Origin: Anaerolineales bacterium
GTDB lineage: Bacteria > Chloroflexota > Anaerolineae > Anaerolineales > UBA11858
Length of the DNA: 30,582 nucleotides
Assembly: GCA_015485245.1 (NCBI GenBank)
Contig: WFTY01000175.1
Coordinates: 1 to 30,582, forward strand
Direction of reading: 5' to 3'
The position numbers and the translations under genes are program-made. The notes under the pieces are model-generated. The model was given only the letters and a program-made list of their open reading frames with translations. It ran no database searches and was not told where the DNA came from. Of the stretch, positions 1-6,521 are shown piece by piece. The stretch's first letter is position 1; each line of letters opens with the position of its first letter.

Positions 1-311
1 AACATAATACGGCCGGGTTTGACCACAGCAGCCCAGTATTCCACCGCACCCTTGCCTTTACCCATGCGGCTTTCGGCCGCGCGCTTTGTGATCGGCTTAT
101 CGGGGAAGATGCGAATCCACACCTTGCCGCGGCGGCGCATGGCGCGGGTCATCGCCCGGCGGGCAGCCTCAATCTGACGGGCGGAAACCCACCCCGGCTC
201 CAGAGCCTGCAGGGCATATTCCCCAAAGTGGATCTCGGAGCCGCGATGCGCTTTGCCCTTCATCCGGCCGCGCATTTGCTTACGATACTTTACACGCTTT
301 GGCATCAACAT
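1..311 (-). CDS. rplP: 50S ribosomal protein L16, 5' part (C-terminus cut by window edge)
   Basis: L16 is a large-subunit protein near the peptidyl-transferase centre that helps to organise the A-site tRNA region. The translated start reads MLMPKRVKYRKQMRGRMKG, the classic L16 N-terminus, followed by the HFGEYALQALEPGW and ARRAMTR stretches. I chose the ATG at 311 (MLMPKRV) over the ATG at 305 (MPKRV), because L16 proteins commonly begin MLMPKR; the other start is possible. About 103 codons are visible of a usual 135-145, so the rest, and probably rpmC and rpsQ after it, lies beyond position 1. It is the last visible gene of the S10 operon and follows rpsC after 50 bp that contain a small hairpin. 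Confidence 0.95.
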   Translation of the reverse strand, partial: MLMPKRVKYRKQMRGRMKGKAHRGSEIHFGEYALQALEPGWVSARQIEAARRAMTRAMRRRGKVWIRIFPDKPITKRAAESRMGKGKGAVEYWAAVVKPGRIM

Positions 312-334
312 AGTTGATCACTCTCTTATCTTTC

Positions 335-354
335 AAGTCGCATTGCGGCGACTT
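335..354 (-). other. Perfect 7-bp inverted repeat between rpsC and rplP
   Basis: AAGTCGC, a 6-base loop, then GCGACTT form a perfect hairpin in the 50-bp spacer. No T-run follows it in the minus direction, so it is unlikely to terminate. It may protect or process the mRNA, or be fortuitous. Confidence 0.4.
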
Positions 355-361
355 TCCTCGA

Positions 362-1039
362 TTATTCGCTGACGTACACGCCTTCCGTCGCTTCCGGCGT
401 CTCCTCGGATTCGGGGAAAATCTCGCCCTTATAAATCCACACCTTGACGCCAATGCGTCCATAGGTGGTGTGCGCCTCGGCGATGGCATAATCAATATCG
501 GCGCGCAGAGTCTGGCGCGGTACGCGTCCCTCGCGCATGTGAATGGTGCGGGCCATCTCCGAGCCGCCCAGGCGACCGGAAACCTGCACGCGGATTCCCT
601 CCGCACCCTGGCGCATAGCCTGACCAATGGCGCGCTTCATGGCGCGCGAGAAGCTGATGCGTCGCTCCAACTGATCGGCGATGTTGCGAGCCACCAGGAA
701 GGCATCCAGGTCGGGGTTCTCAATCTCTTTGATATCCAGATCGATCTTCTTGCCAACCAGCGCTTCCAGCGCCGCGCGGGTGTTCTTGACATTAGCGCCT
801 TTGCGCCCAATGAACACGCCCGGCTTGGCTGTGTGCACCACAACCTTCACTTTACCAGGGTAGCGTTCAATCTCAATGCGCGAGACCCCAGCGTTCTCAT
901 TTTCCTTGAAAATCAACTCGCGAATGGCGAAATCCTGATGTAGTTGATCGACGTAATTCTCGCCTTCGGCATACCAGCGGGCATCCCAGGTGCGGTTGAT
1001 CCCCAGACGAAATCCAATCGGATGTACTTTGCGACCCAT
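362..1039 (-). CDS. rpsC: 30S ribosomal protein S3
   Basis: S3 sits at the mRNA entry channel of the small subunit and contributes to helicase activity on incoming mRNA. The 225-residue product starts MGRKVHPIGFRLGI, the family signature, and has a type II KH domain with the GXXG loop in VFIGRKGANVKNT (about residues 75-90). The C-terminal S3 domain includes GRLGGSEMARTIHMREGRVP and ends with YKGEIFPE. The length matches bacterial S3 (210-240). It lies between rplV (12-bp gap) and rplP, the normal S10-operon order. The acidic tail after ESEETPEATEG is a typical variable end. Confidence 0.98.
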   Translation of the reverse strand: MGRKVHPIGFRLGINRTWDARWYAEGENYVDQLHQDFAIRELIFKENENAGVSRIEIERYPGKVKVVVHTAKPGVFIGRKGANVKNTRAALEALVGKKIDLDIKEIENPDLDAFLVARNIADQLERRISFSRAMKRAIGQAMRQGAEGIRVQVSGRLGGSEMARTIHMREGRVPRQTLRADIDYAIAEAHTTYGRIGVKVWIYKGEIFPESEETPEATEGVYVSE

Positions 1040-1051
1040 AGTCTCTCCTAA

Positions 1052-1396
1052 CTAAGCCTCACGCTCACGCAGAATGACAGTAATATGCGAGGAACGGCGC
1101 AACCAGGGTTTGAAACGCCCGCGAGCGCCAAAACGGCGCCATCGGCGCGTCGGCCCTTCATCTGCAACAATCTTGTGAATGTACAGATCCCTGCGATTCA
1201 AACCAAAATTCTCTTCTGCGTTCGCCATCGCCGAGGCAATAACCTTCGAAATCGGCCGCGCAGCTTTATTGGGCACGAACTTCAGCATGTCTAGCGCCTC
1301 GAGCACGTCTTTCCCGCGTACCAGATTAACCACTAGGCGGGCTTTTTGCGGAGAAACCTGAATATGTCGAGCATGAGCGCGAATATCATGTGTCAT
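1052..1396 (-). CDS. rplV: 50S ribosomal protein L22
   Basis: L22 lines the nascent-peptide exit tunnel through its long beta-hairpin. The product (114 residues from the ATG at 1396) contains IQVSPQKARLVVNLVRGKDVLEALDML and the C-terminal tunnel loop region with GPTRRWRRFGARGRF, both diagnostic. A GTG at 1399 directly in front of the ATG gives one extra residue. I prefer the ATG, which leaves 8 bp after the rpsS stop; no spacing argument is decisive. The order rpsS-rplV-rpsC is the canonical one. Confidence 0.97.
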   Translation of the reverse strand: MTHDIRAHARHIQVSPQKARLVVNLVRGKDVLEALDMLKFVPNKAARPISKVIASAMANAEENFGLNRRDLYIHKIVADEGPTRRWRRFGARGRFKPWLRRSSHITVILREREA

Positions 1397-1404
1397 CACT
1401 CACC

Positions 1405-1677
1405 TCACTTCCGTTTCTTCTCAACAATGTGCCCGCGGAACGTCCGGGTCAGGGCGAATTCGCCCAAGCGGTGCCCCACCATCGTTTCGGTGATGTAGAT
1501 AGGTACATGTCGACGGCCATCATGCACCGCAATCGTGTGCCCCACCATCTGGGGGAAGATCACGCTTTCCCGGCTCCAGGTGCGGATCACTTTCTTCTCG
1601 CCACTTTCATTCATGGCTTCAATCTTCTTCAGCAACTTCGGGTTTACGTAAGGCCCTTTTTTCAGTGATCGTGACAT
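1405..1677 (-). CDS. rpsS: 30S ribosomal protein S19
   Basis: S19 binds 16S rRNA in the head of the 30S subunit together with S13. The 90-residue product begins MSRSLKKGPYVNPKLLKKI and contains TWSRESVIFPQMVGHTIAVHDGRRHVPIYI and the end MVGHRLGEFALTRTFRGH, all standard S19 signatures. The length matches the family (about 90-95). It is separated from rplB by a 94-bp spacer made largely of short repeated units, which is unusually long for this junction. Confidence 0.98.
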   Translation of the reverse strand: MSRSLKKGPYVNPKLLKKIEAMNESGEKKVIRTWSRESVIFPQMVGHTIAVHDGRRHVPIYITETMVGHRLGEFALTRTFRGHIVEKKRK

Positions 1678-1682
1678 ATCAA

Positions 1683-1769
1683 TAGTCTCCTGGTCTCCTG
1701 GTCTCTTAGTCGTATATCCTCTAGTCGTTCAGACTATTTGACAACCAGACTAACTGACCATGTGACTAA
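1683..1769. repeat. Mirrored octamer-period repeat in the rplB-rpsS spacer
   Basis: Read on the plus strand, the pentamers TAGTC/TGGTC recur about every 8 bp (starts near 1683, 1691, 1699 and 1707, then after one degenerate unit near 1722), separated by three variable bases. After the midpoint the reverse complements GACTA/GACCA recur with the same spacing up to 1768. The halves can therefore fold back on each other. The spacer is transcribed inside the S10 operon. No coding or known element explains it. Confidence 0.65.
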
Positions 1770-1771
1770 TC

Positions 1772-2608
1772 CTACCGGCGTTTCTTGCCGCGACGGCGGA
1801 TGATGTACTGATCCGTCCGTTTGTTGCGACGGGTCTTCTTCCCCAGGGTTTTCTTCCCCCAGGGGCTCTTGGGGCTGGGCATACCAATAGGGGAACGCCC
1901 TTCGCCGCCGCCGTGGGGGTGGTCGTTGGGGTTCATCGCCGAGCCACGCACCGTGGGGCGGATGCCCAGATGGCGCTTGCGCCCCGCCTTGCCGAGCTTG
2001 ATGTTACTGTGATCCAGGTTGCCCACCTGACCAATGGTGGCGTAACAATTACGATGGATCAGGCGGATTTCACCTGAGGGCAGGCGGACATGGGCATAGT
2101 GACCCTCTTTCGCCAGCAATTGCGCCGCCGTCCCGGCAGAGCGCACCAACTGCGCGCCGCGACCGGGTTGCAGCTCAATGTTATGGATCATCGTCCCGGT
2201 GGGGATCGCGCTCAGGGGCATGCTGTTCCCGGTGCGAATATCCGCATCCGGGCCAGCCATTACGTTGTCTCCTACTTTCAAGCCAACCGGCGCCAGGATA
2301 TAGCGCTTCTCGCCATCCACATAATGCAGCAACGCCAGACGGGCAGTGCGGTTAGGGTCATACTCAATCGCCGCCACGCGCGCCGGGATGCCACGCTTAT
2401 CGCGCTTGAAATCCACCAGGCGAATCTTGCGCTTGTGCCCGCCGCCGCGATGACGTACGGTGATACGCCCATAAGCGTTACGCCCGCCACGGGTGTGCCG
2501 TTTGATAACCAGCGAACGCTCCGGCTTGGACTTGGTAATCTCTTCAAATGTGTATCCCGTGCGGCCCCGCATACCGGGGGTCACGGGCTTGTATTTCTTT
2601 ACCGCCAT
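1772..2608 (-). CDS. rplB: 50S ribosomal protein L2
   Basis: L2 is an essential large-subunit protein needed for subunit joining and peptidyl transfer. The product of 278 residues has the N-terminal MAVKKYKPVTPGMRGRTGY, the OB-fold RNA-binding domain (KRKIRLVDFKRDK, VAAIEYDPNRTARLALL) and the conserved C-terminal GSAMNPNDHPHGGGEGRSPIG segment that includes the catalytically relevant His. The length matches the family (about 275). rplW lies 2 bp upstream, so they are likely translationally coupled. The C-terminus is Lys/Arg-rich (KTRRNKRTDQYIIRRRGKKRR is the tail, slightly shortened here: positions about 258-278). Confidence 0.98.
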   Translation of the reverse strand: MAVKKYKPVTPGMRGRTGYTFEEITKSKPERSLVIKRHTRGGRNAYGRITVRHRGGGHKRKIRLVDFKRDKRGIPARVAAIEYDPNRTARLALLHYVDGEKRYILAPVGLKVGDNVMAGPDADIRTGNSMPLSAIPTGTMIHNIELQPGRGAQLVRSAGTAAQLLAKEGHYAHVRLPSGEIRLIHRNCYATIGQVGNLDHSNIKLGKAGRKRHLGIRPTVRGSAMNPNDHPHGGGEGRSPIGMPSPKSPWGKKTLGKKTRRNKRTDQYIIRRRGKKRR

Positions 2609-2610
2609 GA

Positions 2611-2916
2611 CTACCGTACTCCTTCAAAGACCTCGATGGTGTCATCGGGGTGCAAAGTCACCAACGCCTTTTTATAAGCACTGCGGCGCACCAATAGACG
2701 ACGACTGAGCGCGCGGCGACTGCGTTTGGCAGGCATAACCATCGTGTTCACCCGCAGCACACGCACATCGAACAAAGTCTCCACCGCATCCTTAATCATT
2801 GTCTTGGATGCGCGCTTGTCCACCTCAAACGCGTATTGATGCAGTTTGGCAAACTGGTGGCTGGATTTTTCCGTCCACAGAGGACGTTTCAGGATATCGT
2901 AAACACTCAACGCCAT
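2611..2916 (-). CDS. rplW: 50S ribosomal protein L23
   Basis: L23 sits at the peptide tunnel exit and is the docking site for trigger factor and SRP. From the ATG at 2916 the protein starts MALSVYDILKRPLWTEKS and shows KYAFEV-like YAFEVDKRASKTMIKDAVETLF and VRVLRVNTM, the L23 fold signatures; 101 residues fits the family. An upstream in-frame GTG at 2925 abuts the rplD stop, but the sequence AGGTGATC in front of the 2916 ATG is a good ribosome-binding site and overlaps that GTG, so I chose 2916. Order rplD-rplW-rplB is canonical. Confidence 0.95.
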   Translation of the reverse strand: MALSVYDILKRPLWTEKSSHQFAKLHQYAFEVDKRASKTMIKDAVETLFDVRVLRVNTMVMPAKRSRRALSRRLLVRRSAYKKALVTLHPDDTIEVFEGVR

Positions 2917-2925
2917 TTTGATCAC

Positions 2926-3555
2926 CTATCCCAAGTGTTCCACAATCGCGTCCAAAGCCTGCAACGGGAGGATCACCTTATCATAATTCAGCAGGTCCCG
3001 GATGTTCAGGTAGCGGACGTTCAGCGTCTTAGCCTGCGGCAGGTTGCGCGCCGAAAGCTCCACCACGCGGTAGTTCTCATCCTTGACAGGAACCACAATC
3101 AACGCGCTGGCGTCGCCCGCCAGCTTCTGCAAAGCTTCCGCCATCAGGCGCGTCTTGGGTTCTTTGAGCTTCATTTCTTTGACGATCACAATCCCGTCTT
3201 CGGCCGCCTTAGCAGAAAGTGCGGAACGCAACGCTGCCCGGCGCATTTTAACAGGCATCTTCTTCGAATAATCGCGCGGGCGCGGGGTGTGCACCTTACC
3301 GCCGCCAACCCAGATGGGAGAGCGAGTTGTGCCCTGACGGGCCCGGCCGGTGCCTTTCTGGCGCCAGGGCTTTCGCCCGCCGCCTCGCACCTCACCGCGT
3401 GATTTTGTCTTGTGCGTCCCCAGGCGGGCGTTCGCCATCTGACGAACATAGGCCTGGTGCATCAAATCGACGTTAATAGGGGCTTCAAAAATGTTCACGG
3501 GGAGTTCCACCGTGTCCACCTTGCGGCCCTGCATGTTGACTACTTTCACTTCCAT
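2926..3555 (-). CDS. rplD: 50S ribosomal protein L4
   Basis: L4 lines the constriction of the exit tunnel with L22; in Enterobacteria it also represses the S10 operon by binding its leader. The start chosen is the ATG at 3555 (MEVKVVNMQGRKVDTVELP). The reading frame continues upstream to 3645, but that part overlaps the end of rplC and carries no L4 homology. The loop TKSRGEVRGGGRKPWRQKGTGRARQG-type region (about residues 42-75) and the SALSAKAAED segment are diagnostic. The product has 209 residues, normal for L4. The gap to rplC is 19 bp. Confidence 0.96.
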   Translation of the reverse strand: MEVKVVNMQGRKVDTVELPVNIFEAPINVDLMHQAYVRQMANARLGTHKTKSRGEVRGGGRKPWRQKGTGRARQGTTRSPIWVGGGKVHTPRPRDYSKKMPVKMRRAALRSALSAKAAEDGIVIVKEMKLKEPKTRLMAEALQKLAGDASALIVVPVKDENYRVVELSARNLPQAKTLNVRYLNIRDLLNYDKVILPLQALDAIVEHLG

Positions 3556-3574
3556 GATCGCTTCGCTCCAACCA

Positions 3575-4204
3575 CTACTGTTTGCGCGCTTCTTTGAGCA
3601 CCACAAGACCGCCCTTGGGGCCCGGCACTGCGCCGCGCACCCCAATCAGGTTGCGCTCAACATCCACAAACACAACCTTGAGGTTTTGCGCGGTCACGCG
3701 ATGATTGCCCATACGCCCCGGCATGCGTTTTCCAGGAAAAACGCGCGCCGTACCAGAGGTCGCGCCAATGGAACCCACCGCGCGATGACGATCGGATTGA
3801 CCATGGGTTTTGGGGCCGCCACGGAAGCCATAGCGCTTGACTGCGCCAGCAAAGCCGCGTCCCTTGCTGCGGCCAACCACATCCACGTGGTCGCCAACTT
3901 CAAAGACCTCCACAGTCATTTTGTCGCCTTCTTTAACCTCCACGCCCTTGACGCGAAATTCACGCAGAAAGCGCAGAGGAGGCAGGTCATGTTTCTTGAG
4001 ATGTCCCAATTGCCCGCCGGTCAGACGGCGCGGTTTGGATTCACCAAAACCCAGCTGCACAGCGGAGTAGCCATCGCTCTCCTCGGTTCGCACCTGGGTA
4101 ACATAGCAAGGCCCAGCTTCGATGACTGTGACGGGAATAGCCACACCTGCATCATCGAAAATCTGGGTCATGCCGATTTTCTTCCCGATCAGCCCTTTAA
4201 ACAT
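3575..4204 (-). CDS. rplC: 50S ribosomal protein L3
   Basis: L3 is an early assembly protein whose extension reaches the peptidyl-transferase centre. The 209-residue product starts MFKGLIGKKIGMTQIFDDAG and contains SKGRGFAGAVKRYGFRGGPKTHGQS, RVFPGKRMPGRMG and VRGAVPGPKGGLV, all L3 hallmarks including the Gln that is methylated in many bacteria (in HGQS). A good ribosome-binding site, AAGGAG, lies about 10 bases before the ATG. What is odd is the upstream context: 269 bp of structured sequence separate it from rpsJ. Confidence 0.98.
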   Translation of the reverse strand: MFKGLIGKKIGMTQIFDDAGVAIPVTVIEAGPCYVTQVRTEESDGYSAVQLGFGESKPRRLTGGQLGHLKKHDLPPLRFLREFRVKGVEVKEGDKMTVEVFEVGDHVDVVGRSKGRGFAGAVKRYGFRGGPKTHGQSDRHRAVGSIGATSGTARVFPGKRMPGRMGNHRVTAQNLKVVFVDVERNLIGVRGAVPGPKGGLVVLKEARKQ

Positions 4205-4473
4205 CTCGATTGTTCTCCTTCATTTTTCGGTGTTGCCACTCATATTTGAGCGACGCACACACATGATGGGGACTGTCAGCCTGGGCTTGGCTGCATCATC
4301 CCGCCATAACGCAGTCAGTGGCCTCGCCGCGGCGAAGAAAATCTTTGGCCGCTCGTCCGATCACTCTTGCGCTATGCCGTACTCAGTTTTAATCGGGTTT
4401 TACAACCCGCTTCACCAGCCTGCCGTCGCCGGGGCAACGGCAGGCCGACAATTGTACCAGTAAATATTCGACG
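4205..4473 (-). promoter_or_regulatory. Structured 269-bp spacer between rpsJ and rplC, possible S10-type leader
   Basis: No credible gene is present. Reading in the minus direction from rpsJ, there is TACAAT preceded by TGG (4451-4459), resembling an extended -10, then a strong hairpin (4418-4445, arms GCCTGCCGT/ACGGCAGGC), then a second one (4394-4409, CGGGTT/AACCCG), then about 190 bases leading to the rplC ribosome-binding site. Neither hairpin is followed by a T-run. In most bacteria rpsJ and rplC are separated by a few to some tens of bases. Inference: an internal promoter plus leader, possibly an autoregulatory target for an S10-operon protein; a transcript-stability or attenuation element is equally possible. 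Confidence 0.45.
4394..4445 (-). other. Two consecutive hairpins downstream of rpsJ
   Basis: Perfect 9-bp arms (4418-4426 with 4437-4445) and perfect 6-bp arms (4394-4399 with 4404-4409, loop of four) are visible. The GC-rich first stem would be stable in RNA. Lack of a following T-run argues against intrinsic termination. Confidence 0.6.
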
Positions 4474-4782
4474 TTATATCTTGATTTCGATATCCACGCC
4501 CGCAGGCAGGTTCAGGCGCATCAGCATATCAATCGTCTTGGAGTCAGGCTCCAACACGTCAATCAGCCGGTTATGAGTGCGGATTTCGAAATGTTCGTGC
4601 GAATCCTTATCAATAAAGGTCGAACGACGAACAGTAAAGCGCTCGATCTTGGTCGGCAAAGGGACTGGGCCAACCACCCGCGCGCCGGTCCGTTCAGCGG
4701 TATCCACGATGCGCTTGGCGGATTGATCCAGCACACGATGGTCGTATGCCTTCAAACGAATGCGAATCTTCTGGTTTGCCAT
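4474..4782 (-). CDS. rpsJ: 30S ribosomal protein S10
   Basis: S10 (NusE) is a small-subunit head protein and also joins NusB in transcription antitermination. The 102-residue product contains IRIRLKAYDHRVLDQSAKRIVDTAERTGARVVGPVPLPTK, family-typical and of normal length, and HFEIRTHNRLIDV, which covers the signature loop. It follows tuf after a 7-bp gap, so it is co-transcribed with tuf and the upstream tRNAs. This tuf-rpsJ junction is common in bacteria outside Enterobacteria. Confidence 0.98.
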   Translation of the reverse strand: MANQKIRIRLKAYDHRVLDQSAKRIVDTAERTGARVVGPVPLPTKIERFTVRRSTFIDKDSHEHFEIRTHNRLIDVLEPDSKTIDMLMRLNLPAGVDIEIKI

Positions 4783-4789
4783 AGTATTC

Positions 4790-5992
4790 CTACTCGATGA
4801 TCTTGGTGACCACGCCAGCGCCCACCGTCAGGCCGCCTTCGCGAATGGCGAAGTTCTGCCCCTGCTCCAGCGCCACCGGCACGATCAACTCCACTTCCAT
4901 GTTCACGTTGTCTCCTGGCATCACCATCTCCACGCCCTCCGGCAGCTTGATCGTCCCCGTCACATCAATCGTCTTGATGTAAAACTGCGGCCGATACCCG
5001 CTGAAGAACGGCTTGTGCCGCCCTCCCTCGTCTGCCTTCAGCACGTACACCTCCGCCATGAACTTCGTGTGCGGCGTGATGCTCTTCGGCTTCGCTATCA
5101 CCATCCCGCGCTCTACCTCGTCACGGTCGATGCCCCGCAGCAGCAAGCCCACGTTGTCCCCTGCCTGCCCTTCGTCCAGCAGCTTGTGGAACATCTCCAC
5201 GCCCGTGATCACCGTGCTCTTGATCTCCTCTCGCAATCCGACGATCTCCGCCGCATCGCCCACTTTGATCACCCCGCGCTCGATCCGCCCCGTCACCACT
5301 GTGCCTCTCCCCTTGATCGAGAACACGTCCTCCACCGGCATCATGAACGGCTTGTCCAGCTCCCGCTCCGGCTCCGGAATATACTCATCCACCACCCGCA
5401 ACAACTCTTTGATCGGCGCATACTCCGGCGCATCCGGATCCTTGCTGTCGCTCTGCAACGCCTGTAACGCACTCCCCTTCACTATCGGAGTCTCGTCCCC
5501 AGGAAATCCATATTCGTCCAGCAGCTCCCGCAGCTCCAGCTCCACCAGCTCCAACAGCTCCGGATCATCCATCATGTCCACTTTGTTCAGAAACACCACG
5601 ATCGACGGCACTTCCACCTGCCTCGCCAGCAACACGTGCTCCCGCGTCTGCGGCATCGCCCCGTCCGGCGCTGCCACCACCAGTATCGCCCCGTCAACCT
5701 GCGCCGCCCCCGTGATCATGTTCTTAATATAATCTCGGTGCCCGGGCATGTCCACGTGCGCATAGTGCCGATTCTCCGTCTCGTACTCCACGTGCGAGAT
5801 GTTGATCGTGATCCCGCGCTCCCGCTCTTCCGGCGCATTGTCGATCTCGTCAAACGCCCGAAAGTCCCCGTGCCCTACCAGCGCACAGTATTTCGTGATC
5901 GCCGCCGTCAACGTCGTCTTCCCATGGTCGATGTGCCCCATGGTCCCTACGTTCAGGTGCGGCTTGTCGCGTACAAACGTTTCCTTTGCCAT
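4790..5992 (-). CDS. tuf: Translation elongation factor EF-Tu
   Basis: EF-Tu is the GTPase that delivers aminoacyl-tRNA to the ribosomal A site. The product of 400 residues has all G motifs: GHIDHGKT (19-26), the switch I RGITI, DMPGH with the catalytic His of switch II, NKVD, and GSALQ in place of the usual SAL. Domains 2 and 3 follow (VEDVFSIKGRGTVVTGR; GYRPQFY; MVMPGDN). G3 reads DMPGHRDYIKN where most EF-Tu have DCPGHADYVKN, a variant shared by some deep lineages. A GAGGAG site lies 10 bases before the ATG. tRNA-Thr(GGT) sits 56 bp upstream, so mRNA and tRNAs probably share one transcript. Confidence 0.98.
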   Translation of the reverse strand: MAKETFVRDKPHLNVGTMGHIDHGKTTLTAAITKYCALVGHGDFRAFDEIDNAPEERERGITINISHVEYETENRHYAHVDMPGHRDYIKNMITGAAQVDGAILVVAAPDGAMPQTREHVLLARQVEVPSIVVFLNKVDMMDDPELLELVELELRELLDEYGFPGDETPIVKGSALQALQSDSKDPDAPEYAPIKELLRVVDEYIPEPERELDKPFMMPVEDVFSIKGRGTVVTGRIERGVIKVGDAAEIVGLREEIKSTVITGVEMFHKLLDEGQAGDNVGLLLRGIDRDEVERGMVIAKPKSITPHTKFMAEVYVLKADEGGRHKPFFSGYRPQFYIKTIDVTGTIKLPEGVEMVMPGDNVNMEVELIVPVALEQGQNFAIREGGLTVGAGVVTKIIE

Positions 5993-6048
5993 AATGTACT
6001 ATCTCCTCGAAATTATTCAACCATTCCGGTCATAGGTTTGGCGAGAAG

Positions 6049-6121
<73 letters not shown>

Positions 6122-6141
6122 TAGTCTCTTACAGCATGAAC

Positions 6142-6166
6142 CGCTGACGGCGCGCGGCCGCCAGCG
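6142..6166 (-). other. Hairpin between tRNA-Tyr and tRNA-Thr(GGT)
   Basis: CGCTG/CAGCG and CGGC/GCCG arms, with one A-C mismatch between them, close a 5-base loop. It occupies the place where E. coli has a tRNA-Gly gene in the related thrU-tyrU-glyT-thrT-tufB cluster. A role in tRNA processing is possible but not shown. Confidence 0.4.
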
Positions 6167-6178
6167 TGTCCAGGCAAG

Positions 6179-6261
6179 TGGGCGGAAGAGGATTCGAACC
6201 TCTGAAGGCGTTCGCCAGCTGATTTACAGTCAGCCCCCTTTGGCCACTTGGGTATCCGCCC
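6179..6261 (-). tRNA. tRNA-Tyr (anticodon GTA)
   Basis: The 83-nt class II tRNA has acceptor arms GGGCGGA/TCCGCCC, the anticodon stem GCTGA/TCAGC with loop CTGTAAA (anticodon GTA), a long variable arm (GGCGAACGCC core) and T-arm AGAGGTTCGAATCCTCT. The discriminator is A and CCA is not encoded. Confidence 0.95.
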
Positions 6262-6269
6262 GCGCAGTC

Positions 6270-6334
6270 GTTAGTCGACTGGTCGCTTAGCCCCCTCGCG
6301 TGGAACGACGAGGCTAACCGACTGGTTGGCTAAC
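6270..6334. repeat. Mirrored octamer-period repeat between tRNA-Thr(TGT) and tRNA-Tyr
   Basis: On the plus strand the pentamers TAGTC, TGGTC and TAGCC recur at 8-bp steps from 6271, and reverse-complement units (GGCTA, GACTG, GGCTA) recur up to 6333. The outer 16 bases (6270-6285 against 6319-6334) are complementary except for four transition differences. Core and period match the spacer at 1683-1769. Confidence 0.6.
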
Positions 6335-6339
6335 AGAGG

Positions 6340-6412
6340 AGCCGACGACGGGAATTGAACCCGTAACCTGCCGCTTACAAGGCGGCTGCTCTGCCGATTG
6401 AGCTACGTCGGC
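6340..6412 (-). tRNA. tRNA-Thr (anticodon TGT)
   Basis: The 73-nt cloverleaf has acceptor arms GCCGACG/CGTCGGC, anticodon stem GCCGC/GCGGC with loop CTTGTAA (anticodon TGT), and T-arm CGGGTTCAATTCCCG. The discriminator is U and CCA is not encoded. It is the first gene after the promoter at 6454-6482. Confidence 0.95.
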
Positions 6413-6453
6413 TTGCTTTGCCTGGTAACGTGCAACCTTAAAAGAGCGCAGGC

Positions 6454-6482
6454 ATTATACCAGAGAGCCACATCAGCGACAA
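6454..6482 (-). promoter_or_regulatory. Promoter of the tRNA-Thr-Tyr-Thr-tuf-rpsJ transcript
   Basis: On the minus strand TTGTCG and TATAAT are separated by exactly 17 bp, and TGG directly before TATAAT makes an extended -10. The predicted start is near 6447, about 35 bases before tRNA-Thr(TGT). The bases after the -10 are GC-rich, as in stringently controlled stable-RNA promoters. Confidence 0.8.
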
Positions 6483-6521
6483 GACCGGCGCTCTTCTACC
6501 ATTCAACGGCGGGGGAGTCTA

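Noticed and set aside
314..943. Open frame of 209 codons on the plus strand
   Set aside because: It lies antisense inside rpsC, has no family resemblance and is a by-product of GC-rich coding DNA.
4760..5732. Two long plus-strand open frames
   Set aside because: Both are antisense to tuf; the His/Arg- and Ser/Thr-rich products are typical of frame shadows.
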